The notes under the pieces are model-generated. The model was not told the DNA's origin and did not search any database. It saw only the letters and a program-made list of their open reading frames with translations. Below are positions 6,702 through 13,531 of a stretch of DNA of 32,037 bases, piece by piece. The stretch is from an uncultured Prevotella sp. (GTDB lineage: Bacteria; Bacteroidota; Bacteroidia; Bacteroidales; Bacteroidaceae), in the NCBI GenBank assembly GCA_900315525.1, contig OMZO01000022.1:1-32037 (forward strand), read 5' to 3'. Within the stretch, counting starts at the first letter, position 1. Each line of letters opens with the position of its first letter. Both the position numbers and the translations under genes were made by a program.

Positions 6702-8785
6702 TTTCTCTTTTTCTTGATACCATTACGCTTGAGTAGCGCGTCGATGGTGGGTTCTCCTCCACGGAAGCGCTTATAGAGCGTCATCGGGTTCTCCGTGCCA
6801 CCTCTCGAAAGGATGTTGTCACGGAAGCTCTGCGCCGTTGTCTGGTCAAAGATACCATGCTTCTTGAAGACGCTGAACGCATCGGCCTCGAGCACCTCTG
6901 CCCATTTGTAACTATAGTAGCCTGCTGCATAGCCCCCCGCCATGATATGCGAGAACTGTACCGTCATGCAGGTGTCGGGCAACTGCTTGGTGACCATCGC
7001 CTTCTGCCAGGCCTTTTTCTCGAAGGCGATGATATCCTCGTCAAACGACTCCTTACGGGTATAGTAAGCCATATCAAGCAGGCCGAAACTGACTTGACGC
7101 ATGCAGGCATAGGCCACATTGAAGTTACGGCTCCTGACGATACGGTCGATCAGTTCGTCAGGCAAGGGCTCGCCCGTCTGGTAATGGAAAGCAAAGGTGC
7201 GCAGAAAGTCTTTCTCAACAGAGAAGTTCTCCATGAACTGTGACGGGAGTTCCACGAAATCCCACCACACATTGGTACCGCTGAGACTCTCGAAACGTGT
7301 ATTGGCAAACATGCCGTGAAGAGAGTGACCGAACTCATGGAGGAAGGTTTCCACCTCACCCAGCGTCAGAAGGGCCGGTTTCTCATCGGTAGGCTTCGTC
7401 AGGTTCATCACCACGCTGACATGCGGACGGATGTTCTCCCCCTTGCGGTCAATCCATTGTCCCTGATATTCCGTCATCCAAGCACCACCCTGCTTGCCTT
7501 TGCGAGGATGGAAGTCTGCATAGAAAACGGCCAGATAAGAGCCATCTTTATCAAACACCTCATACGCCTTAACATCCGGATGATAGACAGGAATAGTCTT
7601 GTTTTCTTTGAAAGTAATACCGTAAAGTCGGTTGGCCAGGCCAAAGACACCATCGATGACCTTCGACAGCTCAAAGTAAGGCCGTAGCATCTCGGCGTCG
7701 ATGTTGTACTTCTCCAACTGCAACTTATGAGAATAGAAACTGAAGTCCCAGGGTTCCAGCTTGAAATCCTTACCCTCCTTTTTTCTGGCCATCTTCTCGA
7801 TTTCTGCAACCTCCTTAACGGCCGTTGGCTTATAAGCATCAATCAAGTCGTTGAGCAACTTATACACATGACGCACGTTACCGGCCATCCTGTGCTTCAA
7901 CACATAGTCGGCATAGGTCTTGTAGCCCAACAGCTGCGCCATCTCACGGCGCAGATTTATGAGTCGCTTGCAGATATCGAGATTGTTCTCCGTATTGTCG
8001 TGGATACACTCCGTGTTCTTGGCCATATACATCTGCCGACGAAGCACCCGCTGAGAGCTATAGGTCATAAAGGGCGAATAGCTGGGAAAGTCGAGCGTGA
8101 ACACCCAACCGTCGAGATGCTGCTCTTTGGCAGTGAGGGCTGCAGCCTCGCGCGCCGTCTCAGGCAGTCCGTCGAGCTGAGCCTCGTCGGTAATGTGCAA
8201 CGTGAAAGCCTTATTCTCCTTCAACAGATTCTGAGAGAACTGCAACCCAAGCATTGATGCCTCCTCGGTCAATTGGCGCAGCCGTTCCTTGCCTTCAGAA
8301 TCAAGCAGAGCACCACTACGCACGAAACCGTCGTAGCAGTTGTCGAGCAACATTTGTTCCTCAGGTGTCAGTTTCCGGTGGTGACGATGCACATACTTGA
8401 TACGCTCAAACAACCGCTCGTTAAGACGGATATCGTTAGCATGCTTCGTCAGGATAGGACTCATCTTCTGTGCCAAAGCGTCCATCTCATCGTTGGTCTC
8501 TGCCGAAAGCAGATTGAAGAACACCGTCGTCACACGACCAAGCAGGTCATAGTAGCCCTCGCCGTCCTTCTCGTCATCAACACTAATGATCGTATTGTCG
8601 AAAGTAGGTTTCTCCGTACTATTGATAATATTCTCTATCTGTTCATCGTCGCGACGGATACCTTCGAGCATGGCTTCTTCGAAGTCCTCCAGCCGGATAC
8701 GGTCGAAGGGCGCTACGTCGTGAGGCGTATTATACGGTTCAAAAAAAGGATTCTTTCTCTCTTGATTCTCGTTCATATCTTTCAT
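6698..8785 (-). CDS. M3 family metallopeptidase (oligopeptidase, Dcp-like)
   Basis: A 695-residue zinc peptidase of family M3A. It has the HEFGH zinc motif at residues 483-487 in the context FLHEFGHSLHGMF, which resembles peptidyl-dipeptidase Dcp more than oligopeptidase A. No signal peptide is seen, so it is probably cytoplasmic and degrades short peptides. The length is that of Dcp/OpdA. The C-terminal motif AGGYAAGYYSYKWAEVLEAD is the conserved substrate-binding Gly/Tyr loop region. The start is ATG 8785, with M4 (MNENQE) possible. It lies 12 nt after the Crp/Fnr gene and overlaps the next gene by 4 nt. Confidence 0.95.
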   Translation of the reverse strand: MKDMNENQERKNPFFEPYNTPHDVAPFDRIRLEDFEEAMLEGIRRDDEQIENIINSTEKPTFDNTIISVDDEKDGEGYYDLLGRVTTVFFNLLSAETNDEMDALAQKMSPILTKHANDIRLNERLFERIKYVHRHHRKLTPEEQMLLDNCYDGFVRSGALLDSEGKERLRQLTEEASMLGLQFSQNLLKENKAFTLHITDEAQLDGLPETAREAAALTAKEQHLDGWVFTLDFPSYSPFMTYSSQRVLRRQMYMAKNTECIHDNTENNLDICKRLINLRREMAQLLGYKTYADYVLKHRMAGNVRHVYKLLNDLIDAYKPTAVKEVAEIEKMARKKEGKDFKLEPWDFSFYSHKLQLEKYNIDAEMLRPYFELSKVIDGVFGLANRLYGITFKENKTIPVYHPDVKAYEVFDKDGSYLAVFYADFHPRKGKQGGAWMTEYQGQWIDRKGENIRPHVSVVMNLTKPTDEKPALLTLGEVETFLHEFGHSLHGMFANTRFESLSGTNVWWDFVELPSQFMENFSVEKDFLRTFAFHYQTGEPLPDELIDRIVRSRNFNVAYACMRQVSFGLLDMAYYTRKESFDEDIIAFEKKAWQKAMVTKQLPDTCMTVQFSHIMAGGYAAGYYSYKWAEVLEADAFSVFKKHGIFDQTTAQSFRDNILSRGGTENPMTLYKRFRGGEPTIDALLKRNGIKKKRK

Positions 8786-8797
8786 TATAATTTTTAT

Positions 8798-9469
8798 TCA
8801 CATCAACAGCCGTTCCAATTGCGGCACGACGATCTTTCCCCGATGCAGCTCCACCAGTCCGTCACGTTGGAGCTGGTTCAACACCCGCGACACATTCAGA
8901 CGACTGTCATTCAGTTCGAGGGCCAACTGCTCCATCAAGATGGAGAAAGTCTTCTGACCGGCGGGATATAGGCAATGACTGGTCAGGAACCGGACGACCC
9001 TTCCCCTCAGGTCCTGCGGACTACGCTGCCATAGCAGCCGTGAATGCTTCTGACTCTGAGTAGCAAAGAAGTTGACCAGATTCAGGCGAAACACCAAGAA
9101 GTCTTCCAACAACCTCAACAACTCTTCCTTCTCGATGGTCAGGAAATTGGCATCAGAGATGGTGGTATAGTTGTGTGTATAGCGCTGATAATAGCCAAAG
9201 ACGGCCTCCTGCTGTAGGACATAAGGGGCAGAGAAGTGTTCTGTGACCGTATAGCCGTAATCCTCGCTACTGGTCTCCACCTTCAGAGAACCGTTAATCA
9301 GAAAATACAACTGCTGACAGGCATCACCCACTTCTGCCACTGGCCTGCCAGCCGGTATCTTGACAAAGCCGAAACGGATATGACCCGCAATAATCTCCAG
9401 ATCATCACGGCTCATTCCCTGAAAAAGCGGGAACTGCAACAGTTGGTCGAAAATCTTCAGTATCGGCAT
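8798..9469 (-). CDS. Crp/Fnr family transcriptional regulator
   Basis: A 223-residue regulator with an N-terminal cyclic-nucleotide-binding-like beta-barrel (about residues 15-125, with PAGRPVAEVGDACQQLYFLI), a long dimer helix, and a C-terminal winged helix-turn-helix (about 145-215, with LALELNDSRLNVSRVLNQLQ as recognition region). The barrel lacks an obvious cAMP-binding R-x-S/T motif, and there is no FNR-type N-terminal cysteine cluster, so the effector is unknown. It sits 2 nt after apbE and 12 nt before the M3 peptidase gene. Whether it controls its own operon cannot be told from the sequence. Confidence 0.92.
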   Translation of the reverse strand: MPILKIFDQLLQFPLFQGMSRDDLEIIAGHIRFGFVKIPAGRPVAEVGDACQQLYFLINGSLKVETSSEDYGYTVTEHFSAPYVLQQEAVFGYYQRYTHNYTTISDANFLTIEKEELLRLLEDFLVFRLNLVNFFATQSQKHSRLLWQRSPQDLRGRVVRFLTSHCLYPAGQKTFSILMEQLALELNDSRLNVSRVLNQLQRDGLVELHRGKIVVPQLERLLM

Positions 9470-9471
9470 CG

Positions 9472-10497
9472 CTATTTTGCAATCTTATCACGTAAGGACG
9501 GGGAGAACCATACAGCATTCTTGCCATGACCATCGTCGTAGATCAAGTAGGCCATGAGTTCAGGATGACGCTCCAGCACCCGCTTGGCACCTTCCATGCC
9601 CATCACCATAAATGAGGTGGCGTATGCATCGGCTGTAGCACAGTCGTCGGCAAGCACCGTGGCTGAAAGGATGTTATGCTGTACAGGATAGCCCGTCTTG
9701 GGGTCAATGGTGTGCGCAAACCGCTTACCGCCCTTATAATAGAAACGTCGGTAGTTACCACTGGTGGCCATAGCCTTGTCTGTAACGTTCAGAATGGTCT
9801 GAAGTTCATTACCTATGCTTAGAGAGTCATCGTCAGGCTTGGTGACCCCAATCTTCCAAGGCACACGCTGAGCATTCACACCCTTCGTCACGATCTCGCC
9901 GCCAATCTCCACCATGTAGTTCTGCACACCACGTTCCTTGAGCAGTCGGGCCACCATATCGGTACCATAGCCTTTGGCGATAGCAGAACAGTCGAGCATC
10001 ATCCTTGGGTCTTTCTTTTGGACTTTCCCATTGACAAGCGACAATTTCTCGTATCCGATCATCTCTTTCAGACTATCCACCTGATGGCGGTCAGGCTGCG
10101 TCCCGTTCTTGAAGCCAAAGCCCCAGGCATTCACCAAGGGAGCCACCGTAATATCGAAGGCACCGTCGGTTTCGCGGGATATAGCCATCGCCTTCTGGAA
10201 CACCTCTTGAAACATCTTGTCAAGAACGACCTCTTGATTATTATTGACAGCCGTAATGACTGAATGCTCATTAAAAGGCGACAAAGAGCGATCCACCTTC
10301 ATCAGCTCGTTCTTGATGCTCTGGCTCAAATCCGAGTCACACTGGTAGATTACACTATAGCTCGTTCCAAAGATAAAGTCTGCAGATTTCTGGTAAGGCA
10401 TCTTCTGCTGATGACGGATAATCAGGATGGTACCTATCACCAGAAGCGTGAGGAAAGGCAACTGCCACAACAGGCGTTTTTTCTGTTTCTCCTCCAT
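9472..10497 (-). CDS. apbE: FAD:protein FMN transferase (ApbE family)
   Basis: A 341-residue flavin transferase that attaches FMN to a Ser/Thr of target proteins such as Na+-NQR or RNF subunits on the periplasmic face. Residues 12-28 form one hydrophobic anchor (LPFLTLLVIGTILIIRH) without a lipobox, so it is probably membrane-tethered. Family motifs are present: LDCSAIAKGYGTDMVA, GGEIVTKG, HTIDPKTGYP and the metal-binding DAYATSFMVMG. No flavinylation target is encoded in this window. The gene starts 1 nt after the DUF6048 stop. Confidence 0.95.
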   Translation of the reverse strand: MEEKQKKRLLWQLPFLTLLVIGTILIIRHQQKMPYQKSADFIFGTSYSVIYQCDSDLSQSIKNELMKVDRSLSPFNEHSVITAVNNNQEVVLDKMFQEVFQKAMAISRETDGAFDITVAPLVNAWGFGFKNGTQPDRHQVDSLKEMIGYEKLSLVNGKVQKKDPRMMLDCSAIAKGYGTDMVARLLKERGVQNYMVEIGGEIVTKGVNAQRVPWKIGVTKPDDDSLSIGNELQTILNVTDKAMATSGNYRRFYYKGGKRFAHTIDPKTGYPVQHNILSATVLADDCATADAYATSFMVMGMEGAKRVLERHPELMAYLIYDDGHGKNAVWFSPSLRDKIAK

Positions 10498-10498
10498 A

Positions 10499-11182
10499 TC
10501 AGATATCTATGATAACATTAAACGTTGCAGCGAGATCGCTGGTATCGTTGATACCAAAGCCGGGCGCGTACCATGTCTTGCCGAATTCACCCTCTTTATG
10601 CGACAGTCTGAGTTTATATCTGGCACTCCATCCCAAATGAAACGGTCCCCAAATCTTCGCATCAATACCGATCACTGCTTCTGCCCAGTGCAACTTGCAC
10701 GGAGCATCCTTGATTTCGAAGGGCGTATCCCATTTCCAGACCGGGTCCGCGAAATTCGGACGGGAGATGTCAACATTATAGGAAGTAAAGGCATAGCGAA
10801 GTCCGACATACAGACGATTCGGACCGTGCTTATCCTTTAACAGGTTCTTGTCAATACCTATCTTGAAATAGGGGGCGGAAGTCTTGTAATGCAAAAGTGT
10901 CACCTCGTCATCACGATCAGCCTTACCTATACCGGCTTCGACAATCGGGAACCACTCATCATGGAGATTGATGCGCAGGGCAGCCTCATACTGTCCGTAG
11001 TCAGAGAACATCAGCATACCAGCTCCAACCAGGTCGAATGACACGGAAAAGCCACAGAATACCGGAATGGAGTCTTTCTGCAGCCTGAAAAACTTCATCT
11101 GAGCCGAGGCTGGCGAAGAAGCTGCCAATAGCAACAAGCTAAATAGCAGACTACATATAGACGTAGATATGAACTGTCGCAT
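10499..11182 (-). CDS. DUF6048 family protein, predicted outer-membrane barrel
   Basis: A 227-residue exported protein with a clear signal peptide (MRQFISTSICSLLFSLLLLA, then ASSPASA-Q), followed by alternating hydrophobic/polar strands (LYVGLRYAFTSYNVDI, FHLGWSARYKLRLS) that end in an aromatic-poor strand, NVIIDI. This suggests a small outer-membrane beta-barrel. I recognise it as the Bacteroidetes family DUF6048, of unknown function. The start ATG at 11182 gives the best signal peptide, and an ATG at 11197 would add five residues. Either way it overlaps the 3' end of the DUF6452 lipoprotein gene by 32 nt or more, implying translational coupling. Confidence 0.72.
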   Translation of the reverse strand: MRQFISTSICSLLFSLLLLAASSPASAQMKFFRLQKDSIPVFCGFSVSFDLVGAGMLMFSDYGQYEAALRINLHDEWFPIVEAGIGKADRDDEVTLLHYKTSAPYFKIGIDKNLLKDKHGPNRLYVGLRYAFTSYNVDISRPNFADPVWKWDTPFEIKDAPCKLHWAEAVIGIDAKIWGPFHLGWSARYKLRLSHKEGEFGKTWYAPGFGINDTSDLAATFNVIIDI

Positions 11183-11621
11183 TGTTAAAATCCACATATG
11201 AGTTTTTAATAACTACTGAGTCGATATAGTGGGTTGTATTTCGCACACTGGTAAGGCGATGGAAATACTTGGCATTACAGTCAATAGACTCGAAATGCGG
11301 GATATCCTCCTTCTTTACCCAAAGCGTATCGTAAAAATGCACTTTCCCATACCTGAAATCCAACGCTAGGATATCCTCCGGATGAAAGTAGCTCATCGGC
11401 ACGAGGAATGAAGATTTCTCCGTCATATCATATAGCAACGTATCATTGGAATTATCGTTCCTTCTGGTTGTCACCGTCAGCGTATCCACAATGATAAGAC
11501 TATCGCCGAAAGAATCATAAAACTTATAATGAGCCAGCACAAGATTCTCAACTGGACAATCTATCGACGAACAAGAACCCACCAGCAAGATACCGATGAA
11601 CAGACCAAACAGCTTTCTCAT
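11151..11621 (-). CDS. DUF6452 family lipoprotein
   Basis: A 156-residue lipoprotein. The signal peptide MRKLFGLFIGILLVGSCSSI has a lipobox L-V-G-S-C with Cys17 as the lipidation site. The mature part is beta-rich (DSLIIVDTLTVTT, HFYDTLWVKKEDIPHFESIDC) and ends in NNATVHIYVYM. It matches the small Bacteroidetes family DUF6452 as I remember it, with no known function. The ATG at 11621 overlaps the glycosyltransferase stop as ATGA, and its 3' end overlaps the DUF6048 gene, so the lipoprotein and the barrel are probably made together. Confidence 0.72.
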   Translation of the reverse strand: MRKLFGLFIGILLVGSCSSIDCPVENLVLAHYKFYDSFGDSLIIVDTLTVTTRRNDNSNDTLLYDMTEKSSFLVPMSYFHPEDILALDFRYGKVHFYDTLWVKKEDIPHFESIDCNAKYFHRLTSVRNTTHYIDSVVIKNSYVDFNNATVHIYVYM

Positions 11622-12571
11622 ATCGTCTCCTCGATTTGATAGTCATTACGATTGCTTGACGAACGACTGATCAAGTCACCCAGGAATCCCGTCAGGAAGA
11701 GCTGTGTACCAATCATCATCATCGTCAAGGAGATATAGAAATAGGGAGAGTCGGTCACCAACCGTTGCGGAATATTGTTGGCGAGGCACCATAGTTTGTC
11801 CGCACCAATGAAGATGGCAGCCAAAAGACCTATCAGGAACATGATAGAACCTAAGAAACCAAACACGTGCATCGGTTTCTTACCGAATGTAGAGAGGAAC
11901 CAAAGCGTCAACAAGTCCAAATAACCGTTTACAAAGCGGTTGAGTCCCATAAACTTCGAAGAGCCATACTTACGGGCCTGATGATGTACGACTTTCTCGC
12001 CGATCTTGTCAAAACCGGCATTTTTCGCCAGATATGGGATGTAGCGATGCATCTCGCCATAGACCTCGATATTCTTCACGACTGCCTTGCGGTATGCCTT
12101 CAGACCACAGTTGAAATCATGCAGATTCTTGATACCACTGATCTTGCGGGCCGTAGCATTGAACAGTTTCGTGGGAAGTGTCTTTGATATGGGGTCGTAG
12201 CGTTTCTGCTTGTAGCCGCTGACAAGATCATAGCCCTCCTCCATAATCATACGATAGAGCTCAGGTATTTCATCGGGTGAGTCCTGAAGGTCGGCATCCA
12301 TGGTAATGACAACATCACCCTGAGCTTTTTCAAAACCGCAATAGAGTGCAGGACTCTTGCCGTAGTTGCGGCGGAACTTGATCCCCTTGACGGATGACGA
12401 CTGCTGCTTCAAATCTGAAATGATCTTCCACGATTCGTCGGTAGAACCATCGTTCACGAAAATCACCTCAAACGAATAGTTGTTTGCCTTCATCACGCGC
12501 TCTATCCAAGCATACAGTTCAGGCAATGATTCTGCCTCATTATAAAGAGGTATTACTACAGATATATCCAT
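11618..12571 (-). CDS. Family 2 glycosyltransferase, DPM1/GtrB-like
   Basis: A 317-residue glycosyltransferase of the polyisoprenyl-phosphate hexose type. The GT-A domain shows SVVIPLYNEAESL at the N-terminus, VIFVNDGSTD (about 37-46), MDADLQDSPDEIPEL (about 93-107, DxD-like metal site) and YKQKRYDPI. Two C-terminal transmembrane helices (MHVFGFLGSIMFLIGLLAAI, then ISLTMMMIGTQLFLTGFLG) anchor it in the inner membrane, where such enzymes load a sugar onto undecaprenyl phosphate for transfer across the membrane. I start it at the ATG at 12571, 7 nt after the DUF4199 stop, because the family begins right before the SVVIP strand. Confidence 0.93.
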   Translation of the reverse strand: MDISVVIPLYNEAESLPELYAWIERVMKANNYSFEVIFVNDGSTDESWKIISDLKQQSSSVKGIKFRRNYGKSPALYCGFEKAQGDVVITMDADLQDSPDEIPELYRMIMEEGYDLVSGYKQKRYDPISKTLPTKLFNATARKISGIKNLHDFNCGLKAYRKAVVKNIEVYGEMHRYIPYLAKNAGFDKIGEKVVHHQARKYGSSKFMGLNRFVNGYLDLLTLWFLSTFGKKPMHVFGFLGSIMFLIGLLAAIFIGADKLWCLANNIPQRLVTDSPYFYISLTMMMIGTQLFLTGFLGDLISRSSSNRNDYQIEETI

Positions 12572-12578
12572 TTTGCTA

Positions 12579-13124
12579 TTACTTTTCTGTTTCTTTCCTG
12601 GTAGTCCTGTACATAGCCAATCCGATAGGGACACCAAGTACAAATCCAACCATTATATTCACCGTGAGAATATTCAATGCATAGTCAATAGGACGGACTG
12701 AGGACATCTCAGTTAGGCTCTCGTTCATCATCTTTGTCATTCCGTACTCCTTCAGCAAGGCCTGTCCTTCAGACGAGGATACGATCTTAGAAAAAGAACT
12801 CAACAGATAGCCGTTGTCGAAATAGGCAAAATACAAGAACTGGGCCACTGCCAGCAGCACAGCCCCGTAAAAGAATACCAATATGGTGTAGGCATAGCCA
12901 CGACGGAAGGAAATGACGCCTTCCCTACCCTCGTCACGGAAGCGACGAAGACGACCGGCCACGAAGAAAGGCGTCGCCACAGCCAACATGATGGCTGCCA
13001 TACCAAGCATCTGATTGGTAAGACCCATGATATAGAATACGAAACTAGCTATCCACAGCAAGGCAAGAAAGAAGCCATCCTGCCGGGCATAAGCTTTCAG
13101 TTGTATATATTCTGGTGCTGTCAT
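12579..13124 (-). CDS. DUF4199 family membrane protein
   Basis: A 181-residue integral membrane protein with four hydrophobic segments: FFLALLWIASFVFYIMGL, MAAIMLAVATPFFVAG, YAYTILVFFYGAVLLAVAQF, and a last one near ILTVNIMVGFVLGVPIGLAM. The amphipathic central loop and this four-helix layout match DUF4199, a Bacteroidetes family of unknown role. I use the ATG at 13124 (MTAPEYIQLK). A TTG at 13145 is in frame, but it lies at the expected transcription start. It is the first gene of the ten-gene unit and sits immediately before a glycosyltransferase, a common pairing that suggests a role in lipid-linked sugar metabolism (inference). Confidence 0.78.
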   Translation of the reverse strand: MTAPEYIQLKAYARQDGFFLALLWIASFVFYIMGLTNQMLGMAAIMLAVATPFFVAGRLRRFRDEGREGVISFRRGYAYTILVFFYGAVLLAVAQFLYFAYFDNGYLLSSFSKIVSSSEGQALLKEYGMTKMMNESLTEMSSVRPIDYALNILTVNIMVGFVLGVPIGLAMYRTTRKETEK

Positions 13125-13149
13125 TTTAACATTTCTACGTTTCAAGGTG

Positions 13150-13157
13150 CAAAATTA
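13150..13157 (-). promoter_or_regulatory. -7 promoter element of the DUF4199-to-cyclo-ligase unit
   Basis: On the minus strand the sequence reads TAATTTTGCACC, matching TAnnTTTG. It lies 25 nt upstream of the ATG at 13124. The region expected to hold the -33 box is occupied by the inverted repeat CTCGC-N5-GCGAG (13166-13180). Confidence 0.65.
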
Positions 13158-13215
13158 CGCATTTTCTCGCATATAGCGAGTGGTTTCCCTCAAAAAATCG
13201 TTAAAAAGCGCAATT

Positions 13216-13243
13216 TTCTTAATTCAGGATTCTTAATTCTTAA
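13216..13243. repeat. Tandem heptamer array, four copies, upstream of the SRP RNA
   Basis: Four consecutive 7-bp units read ttcttaa, ttcagga, ttcttaa, ttcttaa. The array ends 10 bp before the -7 box of the SRP RNA promoter, so it occupies the -33 region. It has the same unit length and TTC start as the array inside the MFS gene. Confidence 0.75.
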
Positions 13244-13253
13244 TTTATTGTCG

Positions 13254-13261
13254 TACCTTTG
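13254..13261 (+). promoter_or_regulatory. -7 promoter element of the SRP RNA-tRNA unit
   Basis: TACCTTTG followed by CACC, 20 nt upstream of the first base of the SRP RNA stem. The same extended box precedes recF and gltB. Confidence 0.75.
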
Positions 13262-13281
13262 CACCCGCTTTCGAGCAAAAT

Positions 13282-13375
13282 GGGCAGTCCTATACGGCCA
13301 GCTCCCTCGGAATCCCCCAGGGTGGGAACGCAGCAAGGGTACTTGGTTGTAGCGGCGCGATGTAGGTAGCTGCCC
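13282..13375 (+). ncRNA. ffs: Signal recognition particle RNA (4.5S, small bacterial type)
   Basis: A stretch of about 94 nt closed by the terminal stem gggcag/ctgccc. The apical domain holds the conserved Ffh-binding loop, seen as ccagg, a GGGA-type tip and then acgcagcaaggg, the Bacteroidetes version of the canonical CAGG...AGCAGC element. The RNA forms the core of the signal recognition particle with Ffh for co-translational membrane targeting. It has its own promoter at 13254-13261, so the primary transcript probably begins some 15 nt before the mature 5' end. tRNA-Thr follows after 4 nt and is probably co-transcribed. Confidence 0.9.
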
Positions 13376-13379
13376 ACCC

Positions 13380-13453
13380 GCCTCTTTAGCTCAGTTGGCC
13401 AGAGCACGTGATTTGTAATCTCGGGGTCGTTGGTTCGAATCCGACAAGAGGCT
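13380..13453 (+). tRNA. tRNA-Thr (anticodon UGU)
   Basis: A 74-nt cloverleaf. The 7-bp acceptor stem gcctctt/aagaggc is perfect, the D arm is gctcagttggccagagc, and the T arm is gttgg-ttcgaat-ccgac. The anticodon loop tttgtaa puts TGT at 13414-13416, reading ACA (Thr). The anticodon stem cgtga/tctcg has one T-T mismatch at positions 29-41 (13409 and 13421). The discriminator base is T, and CCA is not encoded. It lies 4 nt after the SRP RNA and shares its promoter. Confidence 0.93.
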
Positions 13454-13488
13454 CGAGGATTGCGCAAGCAATCCAGCCGTAAGGCTCG
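13454..13488 (+). other. Double-hairpin element between tRNA and terminator
   Basis: A 35-nt stretch that can fold into two adjacent hairpins with GNRA tetraloops: ggattgc-GCAA-gcaatcc (13457-13474) and agcc-GTAA-ggct (13475-13486). An outer cgag/ctcg pairing (13454-13457 with 13485-13488) could alternatively close the pair. It would be part of the 3' trailer of the SRP-tRNA transcript. Its function is unknown. Confidence 0.5.
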
Positions 13489-13490
13489 AA

Positions 13491-13522
13491 AAAAAGGATT
13501 GGTTTTTATGCCAATCCTTTTT
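13491..13522. terminator. Bidirectional Rho-independent terminator
   Basis: A perfect 12-bp stem aaaaaggattgg/ccaatccttttt with the 8-nt loop tttttatg. It has T-rich tails on both sides, so it can stop the SRP-tRNA transcript on the plus strand and the asnB-ending operon on the minus strand, whose stop codon is 9 nt away. Confidence 0.9.
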
Positions 13523-13531
13523 CTTTTTGTA

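Noticed and set aside
5466-6776. 436-codon open frame on the plus strand
   Set aside because: It lies antisense to the S41 protease and dCMP deaminase genes, both with intact catalytic motifs. Its product shows no domain, and it is a by-product of the codon bias on the other strand.
12572-12649. 26-residue N-terminal extension of the glycosyltransferase
   Set aside because: It overlaps the DUF4199 gene. The GT2 fold normally starts directly at the SVVIP strand, and an ATG is available 7 nt after the DUF4199 stop.
13216-13243. Heptamer array as a CRISPR-like repeat
   Set aside because: Units are 7 bp and directly adjacent, without spacers. No cas genes are present.
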